Shown here piece after piece: positions 15,982 to 24,875 of a stretch of DNA of 53,751 nt. This stretch comes from Candidatus Brocadiia bacterium. GTDB lineage: Bacteria > Planctomycetota > Uabimicrobiia > Uabimicrobiales > JABWCH01. A program made the translations under genes and the position numbers. Every line of letters begins with the position of its first letter. Positions within the stretch are counted from its first letter, which is position 1. The notes below the pieces were generated by a model that saw only the letters and a list, made by a program, of their open reading frames with translations, was not told where the DNA came from and did no database searches. Where the stretch lies: contig JABWCH010000011.1 of NCBI GenBank assembly GCA_013359215.1, forward strand, positions 1 through 53,751. Direction: 5' to 3'.

Positions 15982-17154
15982 ATGAGCAAGGGAGATCATC
16001 AATTAATTAAAGCATTTCATAAACAAGTCAATATCATCGAAAGCATGATAAAATCTCATATAGAAGTATGCCCAGAGCTAGGGAAATGGGCAGAGCTAAA
16101 CGAAGAACTGGCATACCTATATAAACTTTCTAAGACTGTTGGTGAAAGAATGAGAGAGCTCGCCCTTTTCCGAGGCATGGTCATGAGCTTGCGTCAAGAA
16201 AACGCCAAGCTAAGAGCAAAAGCCAAAGAGATTCCGATGGATAAAGAATCTGTACAGAATAAAGAATCCGTACAGAATAAAAATGAGCAAGAGATAGTCG
16301 ATGAAAAGAAACAGGCGGACAAACCAGAGCAAGAAATTCCTCTTCCTTTTAGCAACAATCGTTTCAATACACAAAGGATCGACATACTCAACAAAAAAAA
16401 TCTTACCAGAAAGCAGAAAGAAGACGTTTCTTATCCTCAAGAAAAAGAAGTTGAACTTTCTGAAGCCAAGACGAATGCTATCAGTGTGACTCAAAGCCCT
16501 TATGCTCAAGCCCAAGTGACAGATAAGCAACCGATAGCACCTACACCCGCCGATACTGTCGATCCTATGGAATTGCTTGCTGAAAAGGAAAAAAACATAC
16601 GCGCTATGATGAAAAAGTATAGCCATATTACAGATACGGTTGTCCTTCCTCTAACACAACAAAACACAGATGAGCAGGAAGAGGAAGAAGATATTTTTTG
16701 GCCTAAACCAAGCAATCCCATATCATTATCATCTAAAAATGCAAGCAAAGAAACCAATAAGGATAAAAGCCAAAGCACACCAGACAATGATCTTAATATT
16801 GATTTGGTTTTGATACCTGAAGAAGTGGATGTTGCCATAAAGCTACCAACAGACGTAATCTCTACAGCAGCAACCCAAAAAATCCTGGATGAAATTTCTA
16901 TAGACGAAGAATACTTAGACGAGAAATCCGTTCTTAAACTTTTGCAAATCGAAAAAGAAGAGCTGCAACAAATGATAGAAAAAGGCGATATTCATTTTAT
17001 GCAACAAGATGGCAATATACTTTTTTCTAGCCAGGAAATCTATGATCTGCGATCTAAAACCATGGAATTAGAAACTATTATGCTAGAAAAGAAAAAAATG
17101 AAAAAGAGCATAAGCCGATTGCAAAAATTCTATCGCGATCAAGTAGATCCCTGA
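15982..17154 (+). CDS. hypothetical protein with C-terminal HTH-like region
   Basis: 390 residues, no signal peptide. The N-terminal 90 residues are helical and coiled-coil-like. A tandem duplication of KESVQN follows near residues 90-101, then a long hydrophilic, disordered, Gln/Glu/Lys-rich region. The last 90 residues (EYLDEKSVLKLLQIEKEELQ ... ILFSSQEIYDLR) resemble a MerR/excisionase-type helix-turn-helix, followed by a coiled coil. AAGGCGGG precedes the ATG. It is a single-gene transcript with its own promoter and terminator. DNA binding is inferred only. Confidence 0.55.
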   Translation: MSKGDHQLIKAFHKQVNIIESMIKSHIEVCPELGKWAELNEELAYLYKLSKTVGERMRELALFRGMVMSLRQENAKLRAKAKEIPMDKESVQNKESVQNKNEQEIVDEKKQADKPEQEIPLPFSNNRFNTQRIDILNKKNLTRKQKEDVSYPQEKEVELSEAKTNAISVTQSPYAQAQVTDKQPIAPTPADTVDPMELLAEKEKNIRAMMKKYSHITDTVVLPLTQQNTDEQEEEEDIFWPKPSNPISLSSKNASKETNKDKSQSTPDNDLNIDLVLIPEEVDVAIKLPTDVISTAATQKILDEISIDEEYLDEKSVLKLLQIEKEELQQMIEKGDIHFMQQDGNILFSSQEIYDLRSKTMELETIMLEKKKMKKSISRLQKFYRDQVDP

Positions 17155-17227
17155 TACTGTAGATTTCTCTGCTGCTGTCGTTTTTATCATACAACACTTC
17201 TGAAATTTTGTAGATTTTTTTAAACAG

Positions 17228-17260
17228 AATGCTAGAATGAATGTTCTAGCATTTTTCTTT
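17228..17260 (+). terminator. intrinsic terminator before korD
   Basis: AATGCTAGAA and TTCTAGCATT form a 10-bp perfect stem with a 6-base loop followed by TTTC and TTTT. It terminates the gene ending at 17154. Confidence 0.75.
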
Positions 17261-17301
17261 TGAAAGATTTTTTCAAAAGGCATTTTGATGAGGAGCGTCT
17301 C

Positions 17302-17535
17302 ATGCCCAAAGTTTTGATTGACAAAGACAGGTGTAAAGGCTGTGAATTATGCACGAAAGCCTGCCCACAGGAAATTATCGAGATGTCTCGTAAGATCAAC
17401 GTGAAGGGCTATTTTTATGCCCAGATTGTAGACCAATCCAGATGTATTGGTTGTAGAATGTGTGCTATCACCTGTCCTGATGTAGCGATTGATGTTTATG
17501 TAAACGGTGTCCAGTACATATATTTTGATTATTAA
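17302..17535 (+). CDS. korD: 2-oxoacid:ferredoxin oxidoreductase, ferredoxin-like delta subunit
   Basis: 77 residues with two [4Fe-4S] motifs, CKGCELCTKACP and CIGCRMCAITCP, the typical small delta subunit that passes electrons from the catalytic subunits to ferredoxin. The frame is open 42 bases upstream; GAGGAGCG close before the ATG at 17302 sets the start. It precedes korA, as in standard korDABC clusters, but 531 bases of repeats lie between them. Confidence 0.88.
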   Translation: MPKVLIDKDRCKGCELCTKACPQEIIEMSRKINVKGYFYAQIVDQSRCIGCRMCAITCPDVAIDVYVNGVQYIYFDY

Positions 17536-17539
17536 ATTA

Positions 17540-17560
17540 GCCTCCTTCGGAGGCAATCTT
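17540..17560 (+). terminator. possible terminator after korD
   Basis: GCCTCC/GGAGGC hairpin with a very small loop, followed by AATCTTT. Weak T-run; attenuation rather than full termination is possible because korA follows in the same direction. Confidence 0.35.
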
Positions 17561-17575
17561 TCCCGTGCGTAAGCT

Positions 17576-17755
17576 GTAATCTTAATCCTTATCGTAATCC
17601 TTATCGTAATCGTAATCGTTATCTTCATCTTAATCATTCTCTTTATCCCTATCCTCTATGATCGTTGATAAAGATAAAGATTAAGATTACGATTAAGATA
17701 AAGATTAAGATTACGATTAAGATAAAGATTAAGATTAAGATTAAGATTAAGACAA
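17576..17755. repeat. hexamer-repeat palindrome
   Basis: The left arm repeats TAATC/TTATC words (17576-17655). The right arm repeats their complement, GATTAAGATAAAG and GATTACGATTAAG (17666-17754). The whole can fold into one long imperfect hairpin. No spacers of constant length, so it is not a CRISPR array. Confidence 0.8.
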
Positions 17756-17855
17756 AACTATAGTTTCCTATACAGTAAATTACCACGTGAGTATTATATT
17801 TCGCACCTTCGTGGCTAAGATTGGAATATAGATTAAAGACGACTTGTGCTATAGT

Positions 17856-17940
17856 TGAAAAGCCTTTAATCTTTGGCCTGAAAGACCTATATATACCAGT
17901 CCATAGGCTGGTATATGCAACCCCTACGGGGTAAAGAAGC
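17856..17940 (+). repeat. GCCTGAAAG dispersed repeat, second copy
   Basis: Shares AGCCTTTAATCTTTGGCCTG and CTATATATACCAG with 14481-14546. It carries its own hairpins ATACCAG/CTGGTAT and CCCCTACGGGG. Confidence 0.7.
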
Positions 17941-18066
17941 CATTATTTCAAAACAAGTTATATCAATATATTAATATTTTTTTTCCAACTGACACAAGTC
18001 GTGATTAAAGTGTATTTATCACTAAAACTATAATTTCCTGTCCATTAAACTATCAGGAATGTTACT

Positions 18067-19128
18067 ATGGCAAAAAAATTGATGAAAGGTTGTGAGGCAT
18101 TGGGAGAAGCCGCCATACAGGCTGGCTGCATCCATTTTTTTGGATACCCCATTACTCCGCAAACCGAAGTACCAGAATATCTATCTCGACGATTGCCTGA
18201 AGTTGGTGGTGTTTATGTCCAGGCAGAAAGCGAAGTTGCTGCTTCCAATATGATCTATGGTTGTGCTGCAACAGGAGTAAGAGTATTCACATCTTCTTCA
18301 AGCCCAGGGATTAGCCTGATGGCTGAAGCTGTTTCGTATATGGCAGGTTCTCAGCTTCCTGTTGTGATTGTCAACATTGTAAGAGGCGGCCCAGGATTAG
18401 GGGGGATTCTTCCTGCCCAATCCGATTACTGGCAGGCAACCCGTGGAATCGGACATGGCGATTTCCGTGTTATAGTTCTTGCTCCTTCCACTGTCCAGGA
18501 AGCGGCTGATTTGATGATAGAAGCTTTTGATATTGCAGACCAATATCGCAATCCTGTCATGATTATAGGAGATGGGATCATTGGTCAGATGATGGAGCCC
18601 GTTGAGTTTAAAAAACGTGAACCCAGAAAGCTTGCCGAAAAGAACTGGGCTGCTAGTGGAGCAAAAGGAAGAGCTGCCAATAAAATACACTCTCTTTTCC
18701 TTGATCCCGTAAAATTAGAAAACCATAATATACTGCTCAAGAAAAAATACGACGAAGTAGAAAAGAACGAACAGCGTTTCGAGCTTTATAACACCCAAAA
18801 GCCTTATGAGCTTTTGATAGTAGCTTATGGCACTATGGCGAGAATATGCAAAACATCCATAGCTCTTTTAGAAGAAGAAAATATTTCCATAGCCTTAGCC
18901 AGGCCAATTAGCCTTTATCCTTATCCATACCAGGCTATCAAGGAAGCTGCCAGAAAGGCAAAACAAGTTTTAGTTGTGGAGCTTTCTATGGGTCAGATGA
19001 TTGAAGATGTAAGGCTGGCAGTAGAAGGCGAAAGACCCATCCATTTTTATGGGCGTAGTGGCGGCATGGTTCCCAGCCCAGAAGAGGTTTGCAGGGAACT
19101 CAAACGCATTCTTGCCAAAAAGCCATAA
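18067..19128 (+). CDS. korA: 2-oxoacid:ferredoxin oxidoreductase, alpha subunit
   Basis: 353 residues, the length of stand-alone alpha (KorA/VorB-type) subunits that carry the pyrimidine-binding domain and the transketolase-C-like domain but no fused gamma domain. Typical stretches are EALGEAAIQAGCIHFFGYPITPQTEVPEYL (split by the family signature GYPITP), GGPGLGG and a C-terminal YGRSGG. With the other subunits it oxidises a 2-oxoacid plus CoA to acyl-CoA and CO2, reducing ferredoxin. Which 2-oxoacid (2-oxoglutarate or branched-chain) cannot be decided from the sequence. AGGAA lies 8 nt before the ATG. Confidence 0.9.
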   Translation: MAKKLMKGCEALGEAAIQAGCIHFFGYPITPQTEVPEYLSRRLPEVGGVYVQAESEVAASNMIYGCAATGVRVFTSSSSPGISLMAEAVSYMAGSQLPVVIVNIVRGGPGLGGILPAQSDYWQATRGIGHGDFRVIVLAPSTVQEAADLMIEAFDIADQYRNPVMIIGDGIIGQMMEPVEFKKREPRKLAEKNWAASGAKGRAANKIHSLFLDPVKLENHNILLKKKYDEVEKNEQRFELYNTQKPYELLIVAYGTMARICKTSIALLEEENISIALARPISLYPYPYQAIKEAARKAKQVLVVELSMGQMIEDVRLAVEGERPIHFYGRSGGMVPSPEEVCRELKRILAKKP

Positions 19129-19165
19129 AAATACATGCTATCAACCTTTAAAAATGGAGTAAAAT

Positions 19166-19918
19166 ATGCAAGCAATTTTTAGCAGACCCAAATCTATGTC
19201 TACTACCATAAGCCACTATTGCCCTGGCTGTACTCATGGTATTATCCACCGATTGATTGGCGAGGTTTTGGATGAATACAATCTTAAAGAAAAAACAGTG
19301 GGCGTTGCTCCCGTTGGCTGTGCGGTTTTGGCCTATAATTATCTCGATGTGGATTTTATAGAAGCAGCCCATGGCAGAGCTCCTGCTGTAGCGACAGGGG
19401 CCAAGCGTGGCCGTCCCGATCTCTTTGTTTTTACCTATCAAGGGGATGGCGATTTGGCATCTATTGGCATGGGCGAAATCGTGCATGCTGCAAACCGAGG
19501 CGAAAAAATATCTGTAGTTTTTGTCAATAACGCCATTTACGGCATGACAGGCGGACAAATGGCACCCACAACTCTACCTATGCAAGTCACTTCGACTTGC
19601 CCTCAAGGCAGAGATGTACAAACCGCAGGCTTTCCTATCCAAGTAGCTGAGATGCTTTCTTCTCTCAGGACAGATGCTTTTATTGCAAGAGTCTCTAGCC
19701 ATTCCCCCAAAAATATCATTGAAGCAAAAAAAATTCTCAAAAGGGCTTTTGGCTATCAGGTAAGCGGAAGATGCTTTAGCCTTGTAGAATTTCTATCCAC
19801 CTGCCCTACAAACTGGGGTCTTCCTCCCAAAAAAGCAACAGAGTGGCTAGAACAAAATATGATTCCTTACTATCCACTAAGAATTTTCAAAACACCAGAA
19901 GAAGGTAAAATTTTATAA
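19166..19918 (+). CDS. korB: 2-oxoacid:ferredoxin oxidoreductase, beta subunit
   Basis: 250 residues. Thiamine-diphosphate-binding subunit: YCPGCTHG near residue 18, the TPP/Mg2+ motif GDGDLASIG followed by NNAIYGMTGGQMAPTT. It forms the active site with the alpha subunit. Starts 37 bases after korA. The expected gamma gene does not follow directly; 488 bases of repeat DNA intervene. Confidence 0.92.
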   Translation: MQAIFSRPKSMSTTISHYCPGCTHGIIHRLIGEVLDEYNLKEKTVGVAPVGCAVLAYNYLDVDFIEAAHGRAPAVATGAKRGRPDLFVFTYQGDGDLASIGMGEIVHAANRGEKISVVFVNNAIYGMTGGQMAPTTLPMQVTSTCPQGRDVQTAGFPIQVAEMLSSLRTDAFIARVSSHSPKNIIEAKKILKRAFGYQVSGRCFSLVEFLSTCPTNWGLPPKKATEWLEQNMIPYYPLRIFKTPEEGKIL

Positions 19919-20012
19919 CAATCGCGTATATCCCAAGTAACAAAAATATTTACCTATAACACTGCTGACTTAATTTGACAATGTTAAATCAAAGATTAAA
20001 GAAAAGAGAACC

Positions 20013-20100
20013 ACAGGTAAACACGGATAAATAGAAAGAAATAAAATTATCCATTCGTTCCATTCGGTCATTCGTCAAATTCGTGATAAAAATGCTTTTC
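20013..20100. repeat. CGAAT-type dispersed repeat
   Basis: Words CCATTCG, GTCATTCG and AAATTCGTGATAAAAATGC. The end AATTCGTGATAAAA ... CTGTTTATCCG is the inverse of the start of the copy at 29775-29905. Confidence 0.6.
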
Positions 20101-20133
20101 CTGTTTATCCGGGTTATGGATAATCCGAGCGTA

Positions 20134-20262
20134 GTGTAAGACTTCTGTAAGGAATCAAAAATAGTACCGCCTGGCAAATCAAAAAATTTTATTCGACTCG
20201 TAAGCCTGGCACAAAGAAAAAGGGGATACCTGTTTTTTTGATTCCTGAAAGAAGGCTTACAC
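20134..20262. mobile_element. MITE-like element, copy 2 (129 bp)
   Basis: About 90% identical by eye to 14023-14153, with the same terminal inverted repeats (GTGTAAG ... CTTACAC), the same AGCG-containing flanks, and no ORF. It sits inside the kor gene cluster. Confidence 0.7.
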
Positions 20263-20406
20263 GAAGCGATCGCTTCCGATAGAACCCACTTGATATTGTT
20301 AAGTTGACAGCCTTATAGGCTAAAATATAAATCCTTTCAGGGTAAAGAATTACATCGAAAAGTTAACACTCATTATGTTCACGTTATATAATGCGAAAGG
20401 CAAGAT

Positions 20407-20958
20407 ATGCAAAGTGAAGTGATTATGGCAGGATTTGGCGGGCAAGGAATCATGCTAATTGGCAAAATTCTTGCTTATGCAGGTATGGAAGAAGGCAAGG
20501 AAGTATCCTGGTTGCCTTCTTATGGGCCTGAGATGAGAGGTGGTACGGCCAATTGTACGGTTGTATTATCAGACCACCCTATTGGATCGCCTGTTGTGGA
20601 CTCTCCTTTTGGACTGGTTGTGATGAACCGTCCCTCGCTAGACCGTTTTGCTCCTAATCTCAAAAGCAAAGGGATTCTGATCATCAACAAATCTTTGATT
20701 GATGTTTTATCTCCCAGGGAAGACGTTGACACTGTATATGTCCCTTGTAATGACATTGCTATAGAATGCGGTACAGGAAAAGCAGCTAACATGGTTGCTT
20801 TAGGAGCTTATATTGGCCGATCTAAAGCAGTAAAACTAGAGACTGTCTATACTCAAATCCAAAGCCAGTTTTCAGGAAATACCAAACTCATTTCTCTAAA
20901 TATGGCAGCCCTCAAAAGAGGATACGATTTAGCGAACAAAGAGCAAACTAGCGTTTAA
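20407..20958 (+). CDS. korC: 2-oxoacid:ferredoxin oxidoreductase, gamma subunit
   Basis: 183 residues, the usual gamma length. MAGFGGQGIMLIGKILAYAG at the N-terminus and the SYGPEMRGGTANCTVVLSD motif are diagnostic. It completes the four-subunit enzyme. AAAGG precedes the ATG. It runs straight into the NuoE-like gene (10-base gap), tying the oxidoreductase to the diaphorase-like genes. Confidence 0.92.
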   Translation: MQSEVIMAGFGGQGIMLIGKILAYAGMEEGKEVSWLPSYGPEMRGGTANCTVVLSDHPIGSPVVDSPFGLVVMNRPSLDRFAPNLKSKGILIINKSLIDVLSPREDVDTVYVPCNDIAIECGTGKAANMVALGAYIGRSKAVKLETVYTQIQSQFSGNTKLISLNMAALKRGYDLANKEQTSV

Positions 20959-20968
20959 GGATGTAAAA

Positions 20969-21439
20969 ATGGAATGCTTGGATATGACAAAAGTCGAAGA
21001 AATTCTAAAGGCTTATCCCCAGAATGAAACTTCTTTGATTATGGTTTTGCAGGATATTCACGATACCTTTCATTATCTCCCATGCGATGCGCTCAAAAAA
21101 GTCGCACAAGAACTGCAAGTGCCTTTTTCTAAAGTTTTTAGCGTTACTACATTTTATAAAGCCTTTAGCTTGAATCCTAAAGGAAAAAAAATCATCCGCG
21201 TATGCTTAGGAACAGCATGCCACATAAGAGGCGGATCTGAAATCATCCAGGAATTTGAAAGGCAGCTAGGCATTCTTCGCTCCCAAACGACTCAAAACCA
21301 AGAATTTACATTGGAAACAGTAAATTGCGTAGGAGCATGCGCTATGGCACCCGTTGTGGTTGTCAACGAAGAATACCATCGCAGCGTAACGACAATAAAG
21401 GTAAAAGATATCCTTAAGGGAGAAAAGAATGAAGATTAA
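20969..21439 (+). CDS. NuoE/HndA-like [2Fe-2S] subunit
   Basis: 156 residues. N-terminal helical bundle, then a thioredoxin-like [2Fe-2S] domain with [11 protein letters not shown] and [14 protein letters not shown], i.e. the four-cysteine pattern of NuoE and HndA. It carries electrons between the flavin subunit and other clusters. It overlaps the next gene by 11 bases. Complex I is unlikely because only E, F and part of G are here. Confidence 0.9.
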   Translation: MECLDMTKVEEILKAYPQNETSLIMVLQDIHDTFHYLPCDALKKVAQELQVPFSKVFSVTTFYKAFSLNPKGKKIIRVCLGTACHIRGGSEIIQEFERQLGILRSQTTQNQEFTLETVNCVGACAMAPVVVVNEEYHRSVTTIKVKDILKGEKNED

Positions 21440-23291
21440 TTCGCTTAAAGATTATCAGGATGTACGCAAGCAGCTTCTTCTTTTAGAGCCTCCAGAGCAA
21501 AAAAAAATCCTGGTTTGTTGTGGTACAGGTTGCAGAGCAGGCGGAAGCCTGGAAATCGTCCACAGGCTGGAAGAAGAACTAAAGGCAAAGAATATTTCCG
21601 CCAGCATAGAAATGGTCGTCAAAAAGCCAGGATGCCAGGGAATGTGCGAAAAAGGCCCTCTTGTATGGTTTGTACCCCAGGGAATCTTTTACTGCTCTGT
21701 CAAGCCATCAGACGTAATAGAGATTGTAGAAAAAACTATATCCAAAGGGGAAGTCATAGAAAGGCTTTTATACAAAGACAATGCAAGCAAAGAAAAAATT
21801 GCCCACTATGAAAAAATTCCTTTTATTTTCAGACAAAATCGCCTTGTCTTAAGGAATATGGGCGTTATAGATCCCACAGACATAAGAGACTACATCCGAG
21901 TTGGCGGTTATGAAACTTTACTGGAAGTCCTTGATAAAAAAAGAGATCCAGACGCAATTATTGATGAGATAGAAAAATCAGGGCTTAGAGGAAGAGGCGG
22001 CGGCGGATTTTTGACAGGCAGAAAATGGAAAGCCTGCAAAAAAGCACAAGGCACACGATATGTGCTTTGCAATGGCGATGAAGGTGACCCTGGTGCTTTC
22101 ATGGATCGCAGCATCATGGAAGGCGATCCTCACAGTATTCTTGAAGGAATGATTCTAGGTGGATATGCCCTTTGCTCCCAGGAAGGATATATCTATGTTC
22201 GCCATGAATATCCTCTTGCTGTGAAACATCTGATGCATGCAATTCAGGAAGCAAAAGAATATGGACTTCTTGGAGAAAATATTGCTGGGTCTTCTTTTTC
22301 TTTTGACATCCACATCAACCGAGGCGGAGGAGCTTTTGTATGTGGCGAATCCAGCGCATTGATGAGATCATTGGAAGGCAAAGTCGGAGAGCCTAGAGCG
22401 AAATATGTTCATGCAACCGACAGAGGACTTTTCGATAGCCCTACAGTTCTCAACAATGTAGAAACTTGGGCTAATGTCCCTTTGATTATCCAAAAAGGAT
22501 CAGGCTGGTTTAGCAAAATCGGCACAGAAAAAAGCACAGGCACTAAGGTTTTTTCTCTTGTTGGCAAAGTAAAAAATACAGGTCTGATTGAAGTAGCCAT
22601 GGGAACAACCTTGCGAGAAGTGATCTTTGGAATCGGCGGAGGCATCATTGGCGACCGTCCCTTCAAAGCCGTCCAGACTGGTGGGCCAAGCGGCGGATGT
22701 CTCCCAGCGTCTCATCTGGACTGTGCCGTAGATTTCGATACGCTCACAAAAGCAGGATCTATGATGGGTTCTGGTGGCATGATTGTAATGGATGATCGCA
22801 CTTGTATGGTCGATGTGGCAAAATATTTTACCCAATTCCTGATTCAGGAATCTTGTGGGAAATGCTTGCCTTGCAGGGAAGGATTGCCTCAGCTTTACCA
22901 TTTGCTTCAGGAAATCGTAGAGGGGAGAGGAAAAAGAGAGTACCTGAAAAAGATAGAAGAGCTTGCCCAGGTTCTTCAGGATACTTCCTTATGTGGCTTA
23001 GGAAGCACATCGGCTAATCCTGTCATGAGTACTTTGCGGTATTTCCGAGAAGAATACCTTCTCCATATTTTAGACAAGAGCTGTCCTGCTGGAGTATGCA
23101 AGGCATTGACATCTTTTACCATCAATGAAAAATGCACAGGCTGCGGGGCTTGTATGAGAATATGCCCTGTGGAAGCCATATCTGGGCAAAAAAGAGAAAA
23201 GCATGAAATTGTACAGGCAAAGTGCATCCAATGCGGTTCTTGTTACTCTGTTTGCAAGTTTGACGCTATTACGATAGGAAAAAGATCATGA
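21429..23291 (+). CDS. NuoF/HndC-like NAD(P)H-binding flavoprotein subunit
   Basis: 620 residues in the HndC layout: an N-terminal thioredoxin-like [2Fe-2S] domain ([19 protein letters not shown]; about 1-105), the NuoF core with the FMN/NADH site ([16 protein letters not shown] and [14 protein letters not shown]), the [4Fe-4S] motif [12 protein letters not shown], and a C-terminal pair of [4Fe-4S] motifs ([23 protein letters not shown]). It exchanges electrons between NAD(P)H and iron-sulfur carriers. Such subunits occur in bifurcating hydrogenases and formate dehydrogenases; no such catalytic subunit is adjacent. Confidence 0.9.
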   Translation: MKINSLKDYQDVRKQLLLLEPPEQKKILVCCGTGCRAGGSLEIVHRLEEELKAKNISASIEMVVKKPGCQGMCEKGPLVWFVPQGIFYCSVKPSDVIEIVEKTISKGEVIERLLYKDNASKEKIAHYEKIPFIFRQNRLVLRNMGVIDPTDIRDYIRVGGYETLLEVLDKKRDPDAIIDEIEKSGLRGRGGGGFLTGRKWKACKKAQGTRYVLCNGDEGDPGAFMDRSIMEGDPHSILEGMILGGYALCSQEGYIYVRHEYPLAVKHLMHAIQEAKEYGLLGENIAGSSFSFDIHINRGGGAFVCGESSALMRSLEGKVGEPRAKYVHATDRGLFDSPTVLNNVETWANVPLIIQKGSGWFSKIGTEKSTGTKVFSLVGKVKNTGLIEVAMGTTLREVIFGIGGGIIGDRPFKAVQTGGPSGGCLPASHLDCAVDFDTLTKAGSMMGSGGMIVMDDRTCMVDVAKYFTQFLIQESCGKCLPCREGLPQLYHLLQEIVEGRGKREYLKKIEELAQVLQDTSLCGLGSTSANPVMSTLRYFREEYLLHILDKSCPAGVCKALTSFTINEKCTGCGACMRICPVEAISGQKREKHEIVQAKCIQCGSCYSVCKFDAITIGKRS

Positions 23292-24037
23292 TTCTCACAA
23301 TAGATGGCAAAAAAATTTCTTCACAAGAAGGCGAAAGCATTTTAGATGTTGCCAAAAGAGCGAACATCGCTATTCCTACACTATGCTACAAGCCATGGAC
23401 AGAAGCTCATGGCGGATGCCGCCTTTGTTCTGTTGAAATTACAAGAGACAGCTGGGATGGATGGAAGAAAGTGGTTACTTCCTGCAACCACCCTGCCCAG
23501 GATGGTCTTATTGTATATACAAACACAGAACGAATCCTGAAATTACGCAAAACTCTTCTTGATCTTTTGCTGGCACGCTGCCCTCAAACCCCTGAAGTCC
23601 AAAAGATGGCAAAAGAATATGGCATAGAAACAACATCATATAAGGAACGCGAAAATCCTGATGACTGCATTCTTTGTGGCCTTTGCGTAAAAGCATGCGA
23701 AGCGATTGGGGCAAATGCCATTTCAACTGTCCTTCGTGGCATAGAAAAAAAGATCGACACTCCCTATTCTCAGCCAAACGATGCTTGTATTGGATGTGCT
23801 TCTTGCGCAGAAGTTTGCCCAACACATCATATTCAGTACCAGGAAAAGGAAGGAATACGTCATATTTGGAAACAGGATTTCCCTTTGCTGAAATGCTCTC
23901 AATGCGGAAGAACCATCATAACCAAAGCGCAAAGAGACCATTTTATGGAAAAATCCCATTTGTCCGCCAGGTATTTCGAAAAATGCGAACTATGCCATAA
24001 AAAAGAAACCGCAGAGCAGTTCTATAAGCTACGCTAA
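23288..24037 (+). CDS. NuoG/HndD N-terminal-like iron-sulfur protein
   Basis: 249 residues. A [2Fe-2S] plant-ferredoxin-like domain ([18 protein letters not shown] and a later TSCNHP) is followed by two [4Fe-4S] motifs ([24 protein letters not shown]) and a C-terminal segment with two further CxxC pairs (CSQC ... CELC). The His-Cys cluster motif of NuoG/HydA is absent; [17 protein letters not shown] stands in its place. The hydrogenase H-cluster domain is also missing. It overlaps the NuoF-like gene by 4 bases. Likely role: electron exchange between the NuoEF pair and ferredoxin or the Kor enzyme (inference). Confidence 0.82.
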   Translation: MILTIDGKKISSQEGESILDVAKRANIAIPTLCYKPWTEAHGGCRLCSVEITRDSWDGWKKVVTSCNHPAQDGLIVYTNTERILKLRKTLLDLLLARCPQTPEVQKMAKEYGIETTSYKERENPDDCILCGLCVKACEAIGANAISTVLRGIEKKIDTPYSQPNDACIGCASCAEVCPTHHIQYQEKEGIRHIWKQDFPLLKCSQCGRTIITKAQRDHFMEKSHLSARYFEKCELCHKKETAEQFYKLR

Positions 24038-24051
24038 GGAGATTTTTATTT

Positions 24052-24081
24052 GGGGGAAAATTTTTGTAAAAATTTTCCCCC
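24052..24081. terminator. perfect 14-bp palindrome after the diaphorase genes
   Basis: GGGGGAAAATTTTT and its exact complement, separated by only GT. It is followed by AAACCCCCTTT rather than a T-run. It may act as a bidirectional terminator or be a repetitive palindrome; it lies 15 bases after the stop codon. Confidence 0.45.
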
Positions 24082-24155
24082 AAACCCCCTTTAAAAACTT
24101 TTATAATTTTATTTTACAATAGGTTATGATAAAAATAAAAATAAATTTTGTTTTT

Positions 24156-24178
24156 CCTCTGCGTCTTTGCGGTGAAAT
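24156..24178 (+). repeat. CTCTGCG-type short repeat
   Basis: CCTCTGCGTCTTTGCGGTGA. Similar words occur at 38657-38684 and 40918-40942. This type is common between genes in several bacterial phyla (general knowledge). Confidence 0.5.
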
Positions 24179-24270
24179 ATTATGGGCTAAGGAATAAAGC
24201 TTGGGCATTCATACCAGGTTTATGAAAAATGGCTTATCAAACAATACGGAAACTTTGGTGGAAAATTTTA

Positions 24271-24298
24271 TTGACTTTTTGATGTAAAAGGCTAGAAT
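24271..24298 (+). promoter_or_regulatory. promoter for yajC-secDF
   Basis: TTGACT, 16 bases, TAGAAT, 37 bases before the yajC ATG. Confidence 0.6.
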
Positions 24299-24334
24299 CT
24301 GGTTCAAAGAAACTATTTAAATTTAGGAGTAGCT

Positions 24335-24661
24335 ATGTTTTTTCTGATGCAACCACCAGCAGGTGGGCAGTCTACAATTTGGGATATTTTAACCCCTTTT
24401 ATCATTGTTTTTTTTATCATGTGGCTTTTGGTCATTCGTCCACAAAGGAAAGAACAAAAAAAACGAGAAGAGATGCTGCTTGCTCTCAAAAAGGGAGACA
24501 GAGTCGTTACCAATGCAGGAATCATTGGTAAAGTAGTTAAAATCAAAGAAGAAAAAGTAGAAATCAAGGTAGATGAATCTAACGATACCAAGATTACTTT
24601 CTTGCGTTCTGCCATTTTAAATGTAGTGGAAGACAAAGAAAAAGAAGACGAGAAAAAATAA
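24335..24661 (+). CDS. yajC: preprotein translocase subunit YajC
   Basis: 108 residues. One membrane span near residues 17-32 (FIIVFFIMWLLVIRPQRKEQKKREEM follows the family pattern of span then RPQ), then KKGDRVVTNAGIIGKV, the conserved cytoplasmic domain. It associates with SecDF, encoded next. AGGAG lies before the ATG. Confidence 0.93.
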   Translation: MFFLMQPPAGGQSTIWDILTPFIIVFFIMWLLVIRPQRKEQKKREEMLLALKKGDRVVTNAGIIGKVVKIKEEKVEIKVDESNDTKITFLRSAILNVVEDKEKEDEKK

Positions 24662-24875
24662 TTTCTAATGAGTTGTAACAGTTGAAAAGCCAGTAGTTAT
24701 GCCTGAAAGGGCTGCATATACTTAAGACCATGACGCTGTTGAATCAACAAATCATCTATTGGAATCGGGCCGTTGTATATGGATGCGACAGATACCATCT
24801 CTGTTGTTCCGCTTCCCTTAAATCGTCAGGGCCTTGAGCAATACAAAATCGTACAAGAAAGGAAAGAAAAATTTT
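24662..24875 (+). other. yajC-secDF spacer
   Basis: 214 bases with a GCCTGAAAGGGCTGCATATA fragment of the dispersed repeat near 24701. A TTG at 24834 could extend the secDF frame by 14 codons but lacks a ribosome-binding site. Confidence 0.4.

Larger units (their letters stand above)
17536..18066. other. repeat-filled gap between korD and korA
   Basis: 531 bases without a gene: a small GC hairpin after korD, a 180-base hexamer-repeat palindrome (17576-17755), a TTCGTGG word near 17808 and a GCCTGAAAG-type repeat (17856-17940). No convincing promoter for korA was seen. Confidence 0.7.
19919..20406. other. repeat-filled gap between korB and korC
   Basis: 488 bases without a gene. It holds a CGAAT-type repeat (20013-20100), the second MITE-like element (20134-20262), and a tail (20300-20390) related to the sequence after the first MITE copy, including CCTTTCAGGGTAAAGA. 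Confidence 0.75.

Noticed and set aside
17347..17637. 96-codon minus-strand frame rich in Ile/Thr/Lys
   Set aside because: It is the translation of the hexamer repeat plus the reverse of korD, not a gene.
17576..17755. Possible CRISPR array
   Set aside because: The repeats are hexamers without spacers and are arranged as one palindrome; no cas genes nearby.
22500..22901. 133-codon minus-strand frame inside the NuoF-like gene
   Set aside because: Shadow of a well-conserved coding frame; no independent signals.
20969..24037. NADP-reducing (HndABCD) hydrogenase
   Set aside because: The third protein is only 249 residues and lacks the H-cluster domain, and no other hydrogenase subunit is in the window.
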